From: Diphasiastrum complanatum
Lineage: Eukaryota > Streptophyta > Lycopodiopsida > Lycopodiales > Lycopodiaceae
Direction: 5' to 3'
Length of the DNA stretch: 64,000 bases
NCBI GenBank assembly: GCA_029204225.1
Contig: CM055098.1
Coordinates: forward strand, 1,737,106-1,801,105
The number at the start of each line of letters is the position of its first letter. The stretch's first letter is position 1. Both the position numbers and the translations under genes were made by a program. Positions 24,198-35,689 of the stretch are shown piece by piece. Below the pieces are notes generated by a model. It saw only the letters and a list, made by a program, of their open reading frames with translations, was not told where the DNA came from and made no database searches.

Positions 24198-24335
24198 TAG
24201 CTCACATGTAAGTATGATGTAATCAAGTGGGGAAAAAATTTGAGCTAAGTATGGAGTTGTATAGCCAAGATGAATGAATCTATATTGTTAAAACTATTTT
24301 AGAGAGAGTGTGTCCCCATTGTCACACCCCTATAT
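23976..24335. repeat. About 140-bp direct duplication flanking a (TC) microsatellite
   Basis: The segment near 23977-24120 (GTAGCACACATGTAAGTATG, then GAGCTAAGTATGGAGT, then GAAACTATTTTAGAGAG and CCCCATTG.CACACCCCTAT) recurs at 24199-24333 in the same orientation with scattered changes. Between the copies lies the pure TC run at 24133-24194. Confidence 0.88.
24133..24194. repeat. (TC)n microsatellite, 31 units
   Basis: An uninterrupted 62-bp TC run. No LINE 3' end abuts it, unlike the tracts at 33094, 33367 and 60265. Confidence 0.97.
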
Positions 24336-25503
24336 AAATGTATGCACATGCACGCGCGCGCGTGCGTGCACAACACAACACAACACACAATCGGTGGGCA
24401 CACTTCGCTAATTGTGTATGTAAAAGAATTTATGAGAGTTTATGTTATCATTGTTATAACACTGATGTAGGTAAGTTAATATTCAAATGGAATTGTTTGC
24501 CCATAAATTATAAGATATATTTTGATGCCCTAATTTTGCAAAGTAGTTGTGTATACAAGTTGCTGACAAATAAATAGTGGAGAGTTAAACTGAAAATTGC
24601 ATTGCACAGGTGCTAACAATGCATTAGTATTACATATGCATGTGAGAGAGGAATTCTCTACTTGTATAGAAGGAAGGGTTGGCACTTTTGTTGGGAATTC
24701 AACTCACCACTAGTATGTGAATGTAGTTATATTCTAGATTTCTTTTTCTTTTTGTTTCATTTCTTATCCCCCCACCTAATAGTTTATTGAGTTGCAAAAT
24801 TTAGTACACAAGAAGCAAATGCTTTTCAATATACTAGTATGCTTTTAGGTCCATGTTTGTTTTTCAAACATCCAAAACATGAAATCTTATGAAACAAGAA
24901 ATGGCGAGGACTCATTTTTTTTCAAAGCACTTATAATTTTGTATCAGGTAATTTTTGAATCCTAAATTTAGAAATGAACTAATTATTTTGCAAAATGCTA
25001 TATTTTGCAAATATTTAAAATTTTGATTGAGTATTGCAAAATATTTTTAAAAATTTCCATTGAATGGTTCAAAAAATAAAAACATTATTTGTGTGCAATT
25101 TGTTATTATGAAAAATAGTTGTTAAATTGTAAAATTTCAAAAACTATTATTATTATTAAATCAACAAAAAACATTTTAATATAAATTTGATAATTTTTTT
25201 GTAATTTGAAATTTGTATTTTAACAATCAAGTTTATTAAACAAATCTAGAATTTAAAAGGATATGCTTAATTTGTAATAAATATGATTTAACAATAAATT
25301 CATTCAACAAAAAGATAATTAAAACAACCTAAGAAATAAACATTTTTTACAAAAATACAAGAATTTTTTGAATAAAAGAGATTTCTTTGAAATTTATATT
25401 TTGTTGAATGTTTTTTATTTTAGTCAAAAATTTTCAGCCAGTCTGGAGAAGCAACCTTTCCAACCTCTGTATCTGTTGGAGCTGTTGTGTCGTCTTGAAT
25501 AAC
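24336..25503. other. No gene recognised; AT-rich
   Basis: A CG/CA-rich stretch (about 24345-24400) is followed by strongly AT-rich DNA (24950-25400). No coding is seen. Confidence 0.5.
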
Positions 25504-26511
25504 TTATTCAATTACATTATATCTTTGTTCAATCACCTTGGCCAGATCTCCTTCATCACCAATAACACCACTGGAAGTTGTTGCGGCTCCTAACAAATGA
25601 AGCAATATCGTCTCATCAGGTAAAATTGATATACCAGATAACCTCATCTTAACAAAACTTGCTAAACTCTCATCTAATTTTACGGTCGCAACATGTTTGC
25701 CCTTTTGGACAGCACATGCAGTATTAGTGCCACTACCACTAAATAAATCTAAAATCCAATATGTAGGATGAGAAAACATTTCAATTAATTCATTTACGAG
25801 TTGTTGTGGCTTTTGATATGGACAAGCCACAGAACCAGTCATTGGATTTTTTAGTTTGTTTTGTCATTTTAGGAAAATCAAAATGATTTTCAAAATATAT
25901 GTTCTCTACAGTGTTGTAGTGTGCAACATGGATCTCTTTCCATCGGTAGAGAAGTAATCGATGCTACGATATTCGATCTCATTACAGAGACGTACACCAT
26001 CAGAATTGCGCATATTTTGCTTGTACCTACAAATATTGGAAGCAAATAGTCAAAAAATTAATTAACAAAAAATGTTTAAAATATATTAAAAAGACTTGTA
26101 TATGTACATGTTTGATTACAATCAGTACTTACCAAATGACATTCAATATCTTTGCATTGCACACAATAGGGCCTTGTGGACACCTACTTGTTGCCAACTG
26201 TAGTTAAATATCACTATTTTCCAAAGCGGAGCTATAGTGTTCTCCAGAAAAGCAACAACATCATCTTTGACTTTTGTGTATTTACACGAGCGATCATCGT
26301 TCAATGAGCTTGCAAGCTTAAACCGTATTTTGTAAAAACAAGGAGGCTCATCAATAGACTTGGGAACAAATGTTTTTTTAGGATCATCATCAGCACTTGA
26401 ATCCCTAGTCTGTTGTAATTTTCTTTGTTTTCTCTTGGCCTTGGCTTTCTGAAGGTGGGTTTGAAACTGTTCAGAAAGTTGCTCACGCTTTCTATCTTCA
26501 GATTTCTGTGA
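25504..26511 (-). pseudogene. Broken DNA-methylase-like (SAM methyltransferase) gene with intron
   Basis: On the minus strand a spliced but damaged coding region is visible. The 5' exon (26133-26511, after a TTTTTCACAG acceptor) encodes a lysine/glutamine-rich coiled coil (KREQLSEQFQTHLQKAKAKR) and then DDVVAFLENTIAPLWKIVIF. After a frame break near 26190 it continues PIVCNAKILNVIW into an intron at 26027-26132 (GTAAGT donor, TTTGTAG acceptor), then YKQNMRNSDGVRLCNEIEY. After more breaks (about 25850-25910) comes CPYQKPQQLVNELIEMFSHP and DLFSGSGTNTACAVQKGKHV, the SAM-binding motif I and following helix of N6-adenine/N4-cytosine class methylases with the domain order of that class. The frame ends at 25504. 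Classical motif IV (DPPY-type) was not found. Family assignment is by motif only; the upstream start is unknown. Confidence 0.6.
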
Positions 26512-26515
26512 AAAA

Positions 26516-26968
26516 TAGAAACACTTATGCTAAGCATGGCTTTGTCAAATGTTAAACTACTTATGATGAGCATAAATAAAAACCTTAAAAAGAATAATTT
26601 ATAAAGATTGAGGACATTAGAAATCCACTTATGCTAGGCATGAGTCTTTCAAATGTTAAATTTGTTATGATATGAACTTATGCCAATTGAAGCATGAATG
26701 ATGATCTTAGAAAACAATAATCTAAAGGAAAAGTAAGGACATTAGAAATACACTTATGGAAAGCATGGATCGTGATCTTAAAAGCAATAATCTAAGAAAA
26801 GGACATTGGAAATACACTTATGCTAAGCATGGATCATGATCTTAAAAACAATAATCTAAAAGAGAAGTAAAGACAACTTATGCTAAGCATGGGTCTCTCA
26901 AATGTTAAACTTGTATTTAGTAGTGACATGAATTTATGCTAAGCATAAATAATGATCTCAAAAATCAA
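26516..26968. repeat. Degenerate tandem repeats, 60-125 bp units
   Basis: Five or more imperfect units each begin ACTTATGCTAAGCATG and contain ATGATCTTAAAA.CAATAATCTAAA and AGGACATTAGAAATACACTT; starts lie near 26518, 26628, 26752, 26816 and 26878. They fill what would be an intron just upstream of the methylase-like exon. Confidence 0.85.
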
Positions 26969-28394
26969 AATTTACATAGGTCGGGCCCTACTAAACAATG
27001 GTCTGAAATAGAAACTAAACTGAAAAATTGAAAAATATGATGAATGTTTTTTCAAGACAAAAAGATCTGATTTAAAATTTTATTACCTTATTGGAATCTC
27101 AAGATTTTGGCATTCGTCAACCTGTGATGAGATTAGCAATCTCGTCCTTGTCGTAATAGGACAGTCAGATCGCTAAAACAGAGAGCTAGCGAGCGCAAAC
27201 AGAGCAAATGAATTGGCAAATGTGAGTTATGCCATGCTCGTGTTCCTTAAAATTATATGGGAACCGGGTGGGTGTCGTCTTTCAAGTTTTAAGTTCAAGG
27301 AAATTGAATGAGTGTCATCCTTTAAGTCTGGAAGGTGGGATTTTCTTCTCATTTCAGTCACTAAAACTAAATTTATTTCAAATGCTTATAACATTTTTGT
27401 AGTAGTAGTAGTAGGAAAATTAGTGAAAATTTCACATTTTTTGCAACTGTGAACTGTAAAAATAAAATCAATTTCAATGTTGACATAGGAAATTCGTTTT
27501 TTTAATTTATTTGGGTTTGCTTGAGAAGCTGAAAACAGAATGATGATGTGTGTGACCTTGGCAGTCAACCAAAGGTGATAGGCTCGTAACTTTGGCACGC
27601 TAAAATATTTGGCAAATCCTTGAACGTTTAGTTTAAATTTTTAAGATTCTCTAATGAATTAAAACAATGGCTGATTTGGTTGGGTTGAGTCCAAAGAAGA
27701 TGACAAAGCTAACCCCATCTTTGTGGTTATCACGAGTCGGTACTTTATATTTTCCCCAATAGTAACATTGGCCTAAAATTTTATATTAACCCAAGCACAA
27801 TTTTTTCTCTCTTGTAACTTTTACCCTAAATTCTATAAACTAATTAACTTGTTTGATTTTACCTCGACCATAATATTAGCATAAAATTTTAATGTAACCC
27901 TAAATTCAATAGTCTCTTGTCATAAATCAACGGGCTTGTGTAGAAGTTGGCAGCGAGCTAAATGCGCGTATCGGAAACGCTACAATTAGCAGCAAAATAG
28001 TTCAAATGATGGATTCAAACAAATGCACAATGACCAATAACATTAGTAGGACAAATCACACTCTGATTATTATCAACAATGAGTACAATTGTATGAAGCT
28101 ATAACTTTTGCTTGTTGAGCATGATAACACTGTATCCATGGAGTGCCATCAAGAGGTGCCATCAAGAAGGCTAAGTTGTGAGGCACTCACATTTTTATGC
28201 ACAATGTCCTAATTTACATAAAAGTGAAAGAATGATCTAACGCTTTGGAGGAAGGCATAGGCACTTGTAGATGGGTCACCATCTATGATGGTAAAGCGCA
28301 AATCATGCATAGAAAGTTAGTTCACGGTAGTCAAGCATAGGAGCCCTCGAGCAAGAGGGACTGCCCTAGGGTTTCAGCCACATCAGTTGTAGAA
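26969..28394. other. No gene recognised
   Basis: Only short motif-free frames occur. A possible donor (AAG followed by GTAATAAAA, minus strand) at about 27085 could belong to an upstream exon of the methylase-like gene, but its reading frame does not join cleanly. Confidence 0.45.
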
Positions 28395-29324
28395 AGGTTT
28401 ATGCTTATTGCTGAGGTGAAGTATGATATCTCAAAGCATTTCAAGATTGCAGACCTGGGAGAAGCCAAATGTTATCTTGCCTTACAAATTGACAGAGACT
28501 ATGAGGGAGGTAGATTGTACCTTCATCAGTCCAGATATACCCTAAAAATTTTAGAAGATTTTGGGATGATGAATTGCAAAGGAGCAAACACTCCAATGCT
28601 TGCAGGAATGAGGATTGTCCGAACACTGAAGAAGAAAGAGAATTGATGCAGCATACACCATACAGAAAGCTGATCGGATCACTGATGTATCTTGCAGATA
28701 ACATACGTCCTGACATTGCTTATGCCGTGTTCGGGATGAGCCAATTCAGTACGAATCCAGGCTCGACTCATTGGAAGATTGCGAAACGAATTTTGCAATA
28801 CCTTTTAACGAAGGATTTTGGATTGTGTTATTCTCGTGATACAGGGTTCCAGATGCTTTCCTACAGTGATTCTAGCTGGACATCTCTCAAGGATGACTGC
28901 AAAAGTGTCTCAGGAGGATGCACCATCGCGTCAGGAGCAGCAATTCTCTGGGTCAGCAAGAAGTAGACCATTGTGGCTCAGTCATCCTGCGAAGAAGAGT
29001 ACGTTGCAGCAGCTAAGATGACCAATGATCCTTGATGAACTAGGTGAAATGAGGAATGAACCTCTGATTTTGCAGATGGACAATATGTCTGCAATACATT
29101 TGACAAAGAATCCTGTGTTTCACTCAAGGACGAAACACATCGCAATCAAGTACCATTTGATAAGGGATTTGATCGGGAAGAAGATGTTGCAGACTACTTT
29201 CATTGGAACGAGAGAGATGGTTGCTGACATTTTCACAAAGGCCTTCGACAAAGGTCTGTTCGAGAAACAGAGGAGCAGTCTTGGAGTCATCAAGCTATCC
29301 CCACGATTAGTTATAGATGTTTAA
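28395..29324 (+). pseudogene. Copia-2 pol fragment (RT end and RNase H)
   Basis: This Ty1/Copia fragment starts inside the reverse transcriptase after the YVDD block: KYDISKHFKIADLGEAKCYL and GGRLYLHQSRYTLKIL. A frameshift near 28610 moves it to YRKLIGSLMYLADNIRPDI and the RNase H part SYSDSSWTSLKDDCKSVSG; TAG at 28964-28966 and another shift near 29025 precede NMSAIHLTKNPVFHSRTKHI and MVADIFTKAFDKGLFEKQ, ending at TAA 29322-29324. No LTR, gag, protease or integrase is seen, so it is a truncated remnant of a family different from Copia-1. Confidence 0.88.
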
Positions 29325-31083
29325 TCTGTCTGATCAGGGAAGTTACTCAACGCGACATGAAAAAGTTTGCAAACAATATACATTCTGCTTGATGTATAAA
29401 ACAGATTGACAAAAATATACTATATACATGTCCGCTTGTGAGCGAGACAATTTTGTAAGAGGATCAGCAGATCCAAGAAGTCCGCTAGTAAGCGAGACGC
29501 TATTCGTGGGAGAATTGTATTTCTCTCATGCCAATGCACTGTGTGGATCTGTCACACAATGCTTGAAATCAAGAGGATCGATAGATAATATTGTAGCTGT
29601 TATGCACATATTGAGTCTGAATGATTGTATGATCTCGAATGAATTTAATCACAAGTGAGATTTTCATAAGCACTCATCCAATAGGATTAGAAAGGTCTAA
29701 GGAGACTCCACACGTGTGAATTTCACACATAAATGGATTCATTCAATCACGGAGATTGGTTGCATTACTATCTTCATTGCTATCAAATTACAAAGCTAGA
29801 AATGACAGAATCTTGATATGTAAGCAAGAGTAATCTAACAAAGTAGAAATTGATCAAAGAAGGTTCACACGTGTGAACTACAACCTCTTGTAGGATGATG
29901 ACAAAAAAAGACCACAAATGGTAATCAATGCAGTAGACTTGAAGAAATGCACGCATAAGGACAATCTACAAAAGCTTGAAACTAAAAATCACAAATTCAC
30001 CACCTCTCTCCAATTTTTCATTGATCAGAATGAGATCCCAAATGACATATACATAATAGTTCAGTACGAGTTGATTTGAGTCAAATATCACACGTGTGAG
30101 CCGCCTCTCATCATGTCTTAACTTGCTACTTTACCTTTGCCAATTTTGGTCCAATCATAGCATACTTCCTACAACACCTAGAATTTTGATTGGTTGACTT
30201 AGCACATAGAAGGTCTAATCCAATTTTAACGAATGGACCTATTGAAATTAAGTTTATCCTTCATAAGTTAGAACAACCTCCACATGTGTGGGATTCATCC
30301 TACGTACATATTTACAAGGCTTAATCAAATTATTTGTTTTTGTTGTTGCAATCAATGGCTACTTGATGACAACTTTAGCACTATAAAGTCTCTTATAGTA
30401 TGATTTGTCATCTCTTGCCTCCATCACTGCCTCTTACGTTGTCTCTTACCCTCCATCATTGATTCTTACCTTTTCGTCTCATGCCTCCTGCTTCCACGAG
30501 TGTCTCTTACCCTTTTGTGTAGCCTCCTCTACTACCTCCATTTAGTATCATAGTTTCCTCCACTCCCTCCATTGCTACCCTAGATGTCACATAAATCTAA
30601 TGGGGATGCTCTCACATCAATGCACCTATTAGCCACCTTAGCTTGCTCACATCTCTACTACGGACTAGGTATCGTTCATGAGGAGGTGGGTTACGGCCTA
30701 TAGCAAGATGAGCCGCGGGGCGCCGAACCTAGTTGCAAGGGTGTAGCCCATGTAGCCCACCGTCGGATGAAACCTAACGTTGCAGGGGAGAGATAGACGG
30801 TCAAGATCTAAATCTGTTTTTAGCTCGTGCTATGGCTCATAATCTGCATGTTCTCAACGAATGACTTAATGTCACATGTCCGATATCAATGCTCACATAT
30901 TGGGTTCTACTTAATGGCACATTAAGATCTGGGTTGGGTTGTTTGCTGGTTACGTGAAATTGTTTATTGAAGGGCAACGGCTTATCATGCCTTTTCTTCA
31001 CACGTCAAAATGCAAACGTCTGAGAAAAATAACATCTGAAGGAAGCAGGCAAACAAGCAGACGAGGAGAAGAATCAATGAGCG
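29325..31083. other. No gene; region with CACACGTGTG palindromes, 5' flank of RUS gene
   Basis: Four near-identical palindromes occur: around 29709-29718, GTTCACACGTGTGAAC at 29863-29878, TCACACGTGTGA at 30089-30100, and CCACATGTGTGG at 30290-30301. These are E-box/ABRE-type cores. The stretch 30410-30560 repeats CTCTTAC/CTCC words. The promoter of the RUS gene should lie in 30600-31083, but I cannot point to a TATA box. Confidence 0.5.
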
Positions 31084-31416
31084 ATGGCCGGGAGGATCGT
31101 GATCGAAGAAATCACTACCCATCGCGGCCAACCTCAACGTAGCGCCCTGCTCATAGCTCAGGATTCTCGTCTCTACCTTCACCGGTACCTCATCTTCTCA
31201 TTTTTGATTCGCCTTTTTGAGCTATCCATCCATCTATCTATTAACTGTTTGCCATTCATTCTCATGGATAGATCAATGCTCTGATTGCTGCCTTCGGAAT
31301 TCAAAGGGTTTTGGTAACAATGGTGGGATTGACGATCGCATGATTTTGAATGCAGGGAAGCGGGGGGCAGAACATTGGCTACAAGGAAGGGCCTCGTTTC
31401 TGCATTTTTGCCCGAG
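31084..31416 (+). CDS. RUS3: RUS gene exons 1 and 2
   Basis: Exon 1 (31084-31184) begins with the ATG and ends CG before GTACCT. Exon 2 (31356-31416) follows TGCAG and ends CCCGAG before GTACTG. The arginine codon is split CG|G across the intron. Exon 2 ends in FLPE, which pairs with the GYPNSVT start of exon 3 as in the family's FxPEGFPxSVTxDY block. The N-terminus is the least conserved part, so exon 1 is less certain than the others. Confidence 0.75.
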
Positions 31417-33090
31417 GTACTGCCAAACCTAATTGATCATCAATTTCGGAGGTTGAGGTTGAAGTTCTAGGGAAGATTGCACGCCTATTTTGTTATGTTG
31501 GATACTATCCTAGACACAGCTCATGTATCTAGAACAAGGTTTACGGTGAATGAAATTTATTGGCTTGAGTGAGTTGGATATACTATCAATATCGATAATG
31601 CAATGCTCCTAAACATGAGAAGCATTTGTTCTTTAGGAACTTTGTCTATGTGAAATGGCTTATGGGTTTTATAAAGGGTTTACCAGTTAAGGATGAATGT
31701 GTCTATTGTCAATCAACATGCTCTTATTCAGTCCATTTGATCATTAATCAACAAGGACTTTCAGAATTTGAGCGTAGTTGCTTGAAGATTGCACTTGTGC
31801 GTTTGTTGGAACTGGGAGAGTCTTCTAACATGGGGGAAGCTAATCATGGTTCTTAAATAGAGCAAAGTACTAACACTAATTAAGGCATTGGATCCACTAA
31901 AATGCATGCAAAGAGAAAGATACACAAGCTCGATGCAAAATCCTCAAGATCTCTTCAAATTGTTCTTACCAAAATGAGCTCCAAATTGGGGTATATACAA
32001 AAAGCTTGAGGCTTGGACTGACTTGACCTGTTTCACACTAGAATCTAGGAAAATGCATTCTAACTTGAACAAGGAGGTACTCCAACGAACGGAATCAATT
32101 CAAAAGGGATTGATTTGGCTATCATCTTCAAAGGAGAAAAGCAGGTGCAGGTGGTGTCCCTACCCAGCTCTCAATTTTGATCTTCATTCACAAGGGTGGC
32201 AGCTTTGTGAGAAGATCCAGGGCGCAAGGAGAAGGGCTGTGCTGCATGAGAAGGAGATCAAGAAGTCTACCTCAATTTTCATAGAATCACTGGTTTGAAA
32301 TTGTTACAATCTGCAGATCATTTATGGAATTATGTGTTGACTGTCCAGGCAGGAAGATCTCAAGAATCAGTGCAGGTCTATTGATGTGCATTCTAAATTG
32401 CTGAGGTATCACTGCAAGGATAGTTTCTACAAGTACAATCATTGTAGGATGTAACTGGACCTACTGCATCTGCCGATCGCCGTATAAGACCAAGATCATC
32501 CCAATCAAGTGCATGTGTCCGCTGCTCTGTGAAACTCCGTTTGCCTTGACCCAGTCCTAGCATTGAAGTCCCTTGCTAGAAGAATATATCCTTGGGCCTC
32601 ATATCTGATAATGTCCGATGAAATGTCCATGAAAGGTGACTCCTCCTCTGAGGTGAAAGCTGATGTCTCTGGTGGGAAGTAACAAATAGCCATAAATATG
32701 TCACGGGCTAACTCCATCAACCTGTGGTCCAACCTGATCCAAATATAACGAGCCTGCTCGTCAGTGTATAGTAACTCGACCCACGGCTGGAGAGAGTCTC
32801 GAGCAACACCACCTGAACCGCGACCGGTCAATGCTCTCGTTGTCCTCTGACAGGCAGAAAACTAACAAAAACCCTCAATGCAAGGAAGTCCTCTCTCAGG
32901 ACTCTCATGTGTCTCTATAAGCCCCTGTGTCACAAAAATCTATAAAATCTCCTGCTGTAGCTGAAGAGTGGATACCATTGCAGTTCCATAGACTTAACTG
33001 CAATGCTTTTGTGAGGCCCCTGAACCACCTAAGTCCAGGGGGCCCAAATCCCTATTTCTGAGGGTCAATTTACCGGGCCTTACCACCCTG

Positions 33091-33154
<64 letters not shown>

Positions 33155-33364
33155 TATTAATGTCTTTTCCATGCCAAAAGGCATATAAGACAAATAAGTA
33201 CATATCAAGTATGTGGACCACAAGGGAGCGTATGAAAAACGTCTCCGAAACTGAAAGAGAAGCATATACAATGATTCTAAATATAGTTACCAGTGTTAAC
33301 TAAACCAAGAGGTACAAAGCAAGAAATAGCTATGTATAATGGAAGCAAGCTGCAGATCATGTCC

Positions 33365-33418
<54 letters not shown>

Positions 33419-35631
33419 ATTAGAATTAGAATTAGAATTATATTAATGTCTATCAAGTGCCCGAGGGCAAATAAGACAAGTAAAAAGTACATAAAAAAAG
33501 AAAAGGAGCATTGTCCACGTAGGACTTATTCCTATAAGCTAAACCAAAATAAGAAAATAGAGAGAAAAACAAAGCTTAACCTCCAGCTTTGTCGAGGGTA
33601 CAATATCAGTAGCTTAGCCTCCAGCTACACAGAGGGATAGAGAAAATTGATAAAAGTTAACTAACTAGCTAAGTGGATATAAAAACTGCATGATATGGTG
33701 AGAAGTAGGCGTTGGCCTCTGGTGATTAGCCCTGGGCCTAGAGGAGCGAAGAGGACGCGGGAGCTTCGGCCGTCGTACTGGAATGTCTATCTCACTGTCA
33801 GAAGTCTCATCTCTATCTCTCTTCTGGAAAAAGTGCGTAATGTGGGACTGGCTGTGATCCACATCAAAAGCATCCAATAACAGAGAAGATCTCAAAGTAA
33901 CTCTCGCAATAACAAACCAACACATCTCGCATCTGAGTAGGCAAGGAAAGAACCAAGTGTAAGTGGAGTATCTCTGTATAAGCAATGGTATCTGCCTCTG
34001 ATCTCATAGTAGGCCGGACATCGGAAAATGAAGTGGAACTCATCCTCAATCTCATGTAAAGAGCAGCACTAACAAATCCGTAGTGGTCGAGGTGTGTCTG
34101 TGTATCTGCCTGTCTCAATAGCAAGTTGGTGAGAAGAGACCCTAAGCTGACCGAGACGATAGCGTAGGCCGAAAGATAACGTCTGAGACAAATAACCCGG
34201 CCGAATGGGAAGCCCGGAAACATCAAGCTGAAGAAGATGAGTGTGATAAAATGAAGCTTGACCCGTGATGGATCAGGGTGAGACCACACTGTGCTAATGT
34301 AAGCCCCTGTAAATCTGCTGGCAGATAAATGCGTGTGTCCCATTCGGGAGATCAGATATAGATAAACCCCACATACTCAAAAGGTCAAAAACACACTGAA
34401 ACCACGAGGACTTAGCCTGTTGACTAGCCAGAGTGTGAGAGGATGTGAAAGCTGCAGCTATGTATTTGGATGAATCAAACTCCGAGACTCTATGACTGAA
34501 TGTGATAATCCGAAATATAGCCTCAATGCTGGTGAGGCAAACTCTGCTAACATGATATCATGGGGAACTGACTGCTTCGCACGGATCATCCGGCTAACGT
34601 GAAATGTCACTCCAAGTATCTCTGGATAAGCCAGGACACCATGTCTTCGCTGAATATAGAGCAACCGGAGAGACAGTGTCAGAAAAAAGGCGACAGTGCG
34701 TATCAGGATCATGTACATAATAAATAGAGGAAAACCTCTCCATCTGGACAAGAGCAGAGTGCCCCTTGCGGAGCCTAGACAGTGCAGCTGGTCTAAAAGT
34801 GAGTAGAGGGCCAGTAAAAAGTACGTGTAAGAGGCTACTATCTCCAGTGGCTGCCCATCATAGTAGAACACCGTGTCTCTCATATGCTGTCGATTGGTAT
34901 TGAACACCATGACCTTAGTCTTACCAATGTTCACCATCAAACCCCATGTCTGGAGAGGACCATCCATCACCATCTCAAAAGCGAGCCAACACTCTCTCAT
35001 ACAATGTGATGATAGCTGCAATGATCTCCTGAGAAAAGCCAATTGATGCCAGGCGCTGGAGTAAAAGGTGTCTCGGAACAAAATCACCATCCTGCTTTTT
35101 AGTCCAAGAAGTTCTGGTCGAATAAAGTTGATTACGTAGGCAAACGTGCCTTCAACGGATTTGGAAGGGGTATAGTCGGCTCTCGACAACCGATTCAAGA
35201 AATCTGAGTGGGGGGTCATTGGTATGATAGGTAGAGTAGAAGCTGAGATAGGCAAGACTCCCCCTGCTAAGGATATAGCATTCGCTGTCCCAGCAGGGAC
35301 AGCGAGATTGTTTGGTCCTGATATGATGGAGACCTGTTCAATGTTCTGAGCTAAGGTGTCCACTTTTGTCTCAACTCCTGGCTCAGGCAATGCTGCCTGA
35401 GCAGTGCGAGATGTAGGGGAGCTAGGGCTCCCTTTTGTCCTCTTTACCATGGCCAGCAGCAGGTGGCTTAGCAGCGATGTCCAAACTGTGAAGGGATCGA
35501 TCAGCCAGCAGGTGTCCACGTCAGCATCAGGAGCAGCAGGTCATGTAGCAGGGCAGCACCTGGAACAGTGCACCAGGACAGCGCACTAGCAGCGCATCAG
35601 GACCGCACGAGGACAGCGCGCCAGGAGGGCC

Positions 35632-35689
<58 letters not shown>

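Noticed and set aside
24345-24400. Alternating CG/CA purine-pyrimidine stretch, possible Z-DNA
   Set aside because: Too short and too common in plant intergenic DNA to list as a finding.
26969-27200. Upstream exon of the methylase-like gene ending near 27085
   Set aside because: The donor-like site is present, but the frame does not join to the 26511 exon without a stop.
29325-29660. Possible Copia-2 3' LTR
   Set aside because: No polypurine tract, TG start or second copy could be found.
33080-33492. Long frames encoding SL or ER dipeptide runs
   Set aside because: They are translations of (GA)n microsatellites; no protein is implied. The same applies to 35568-35768 and 60115-60525.
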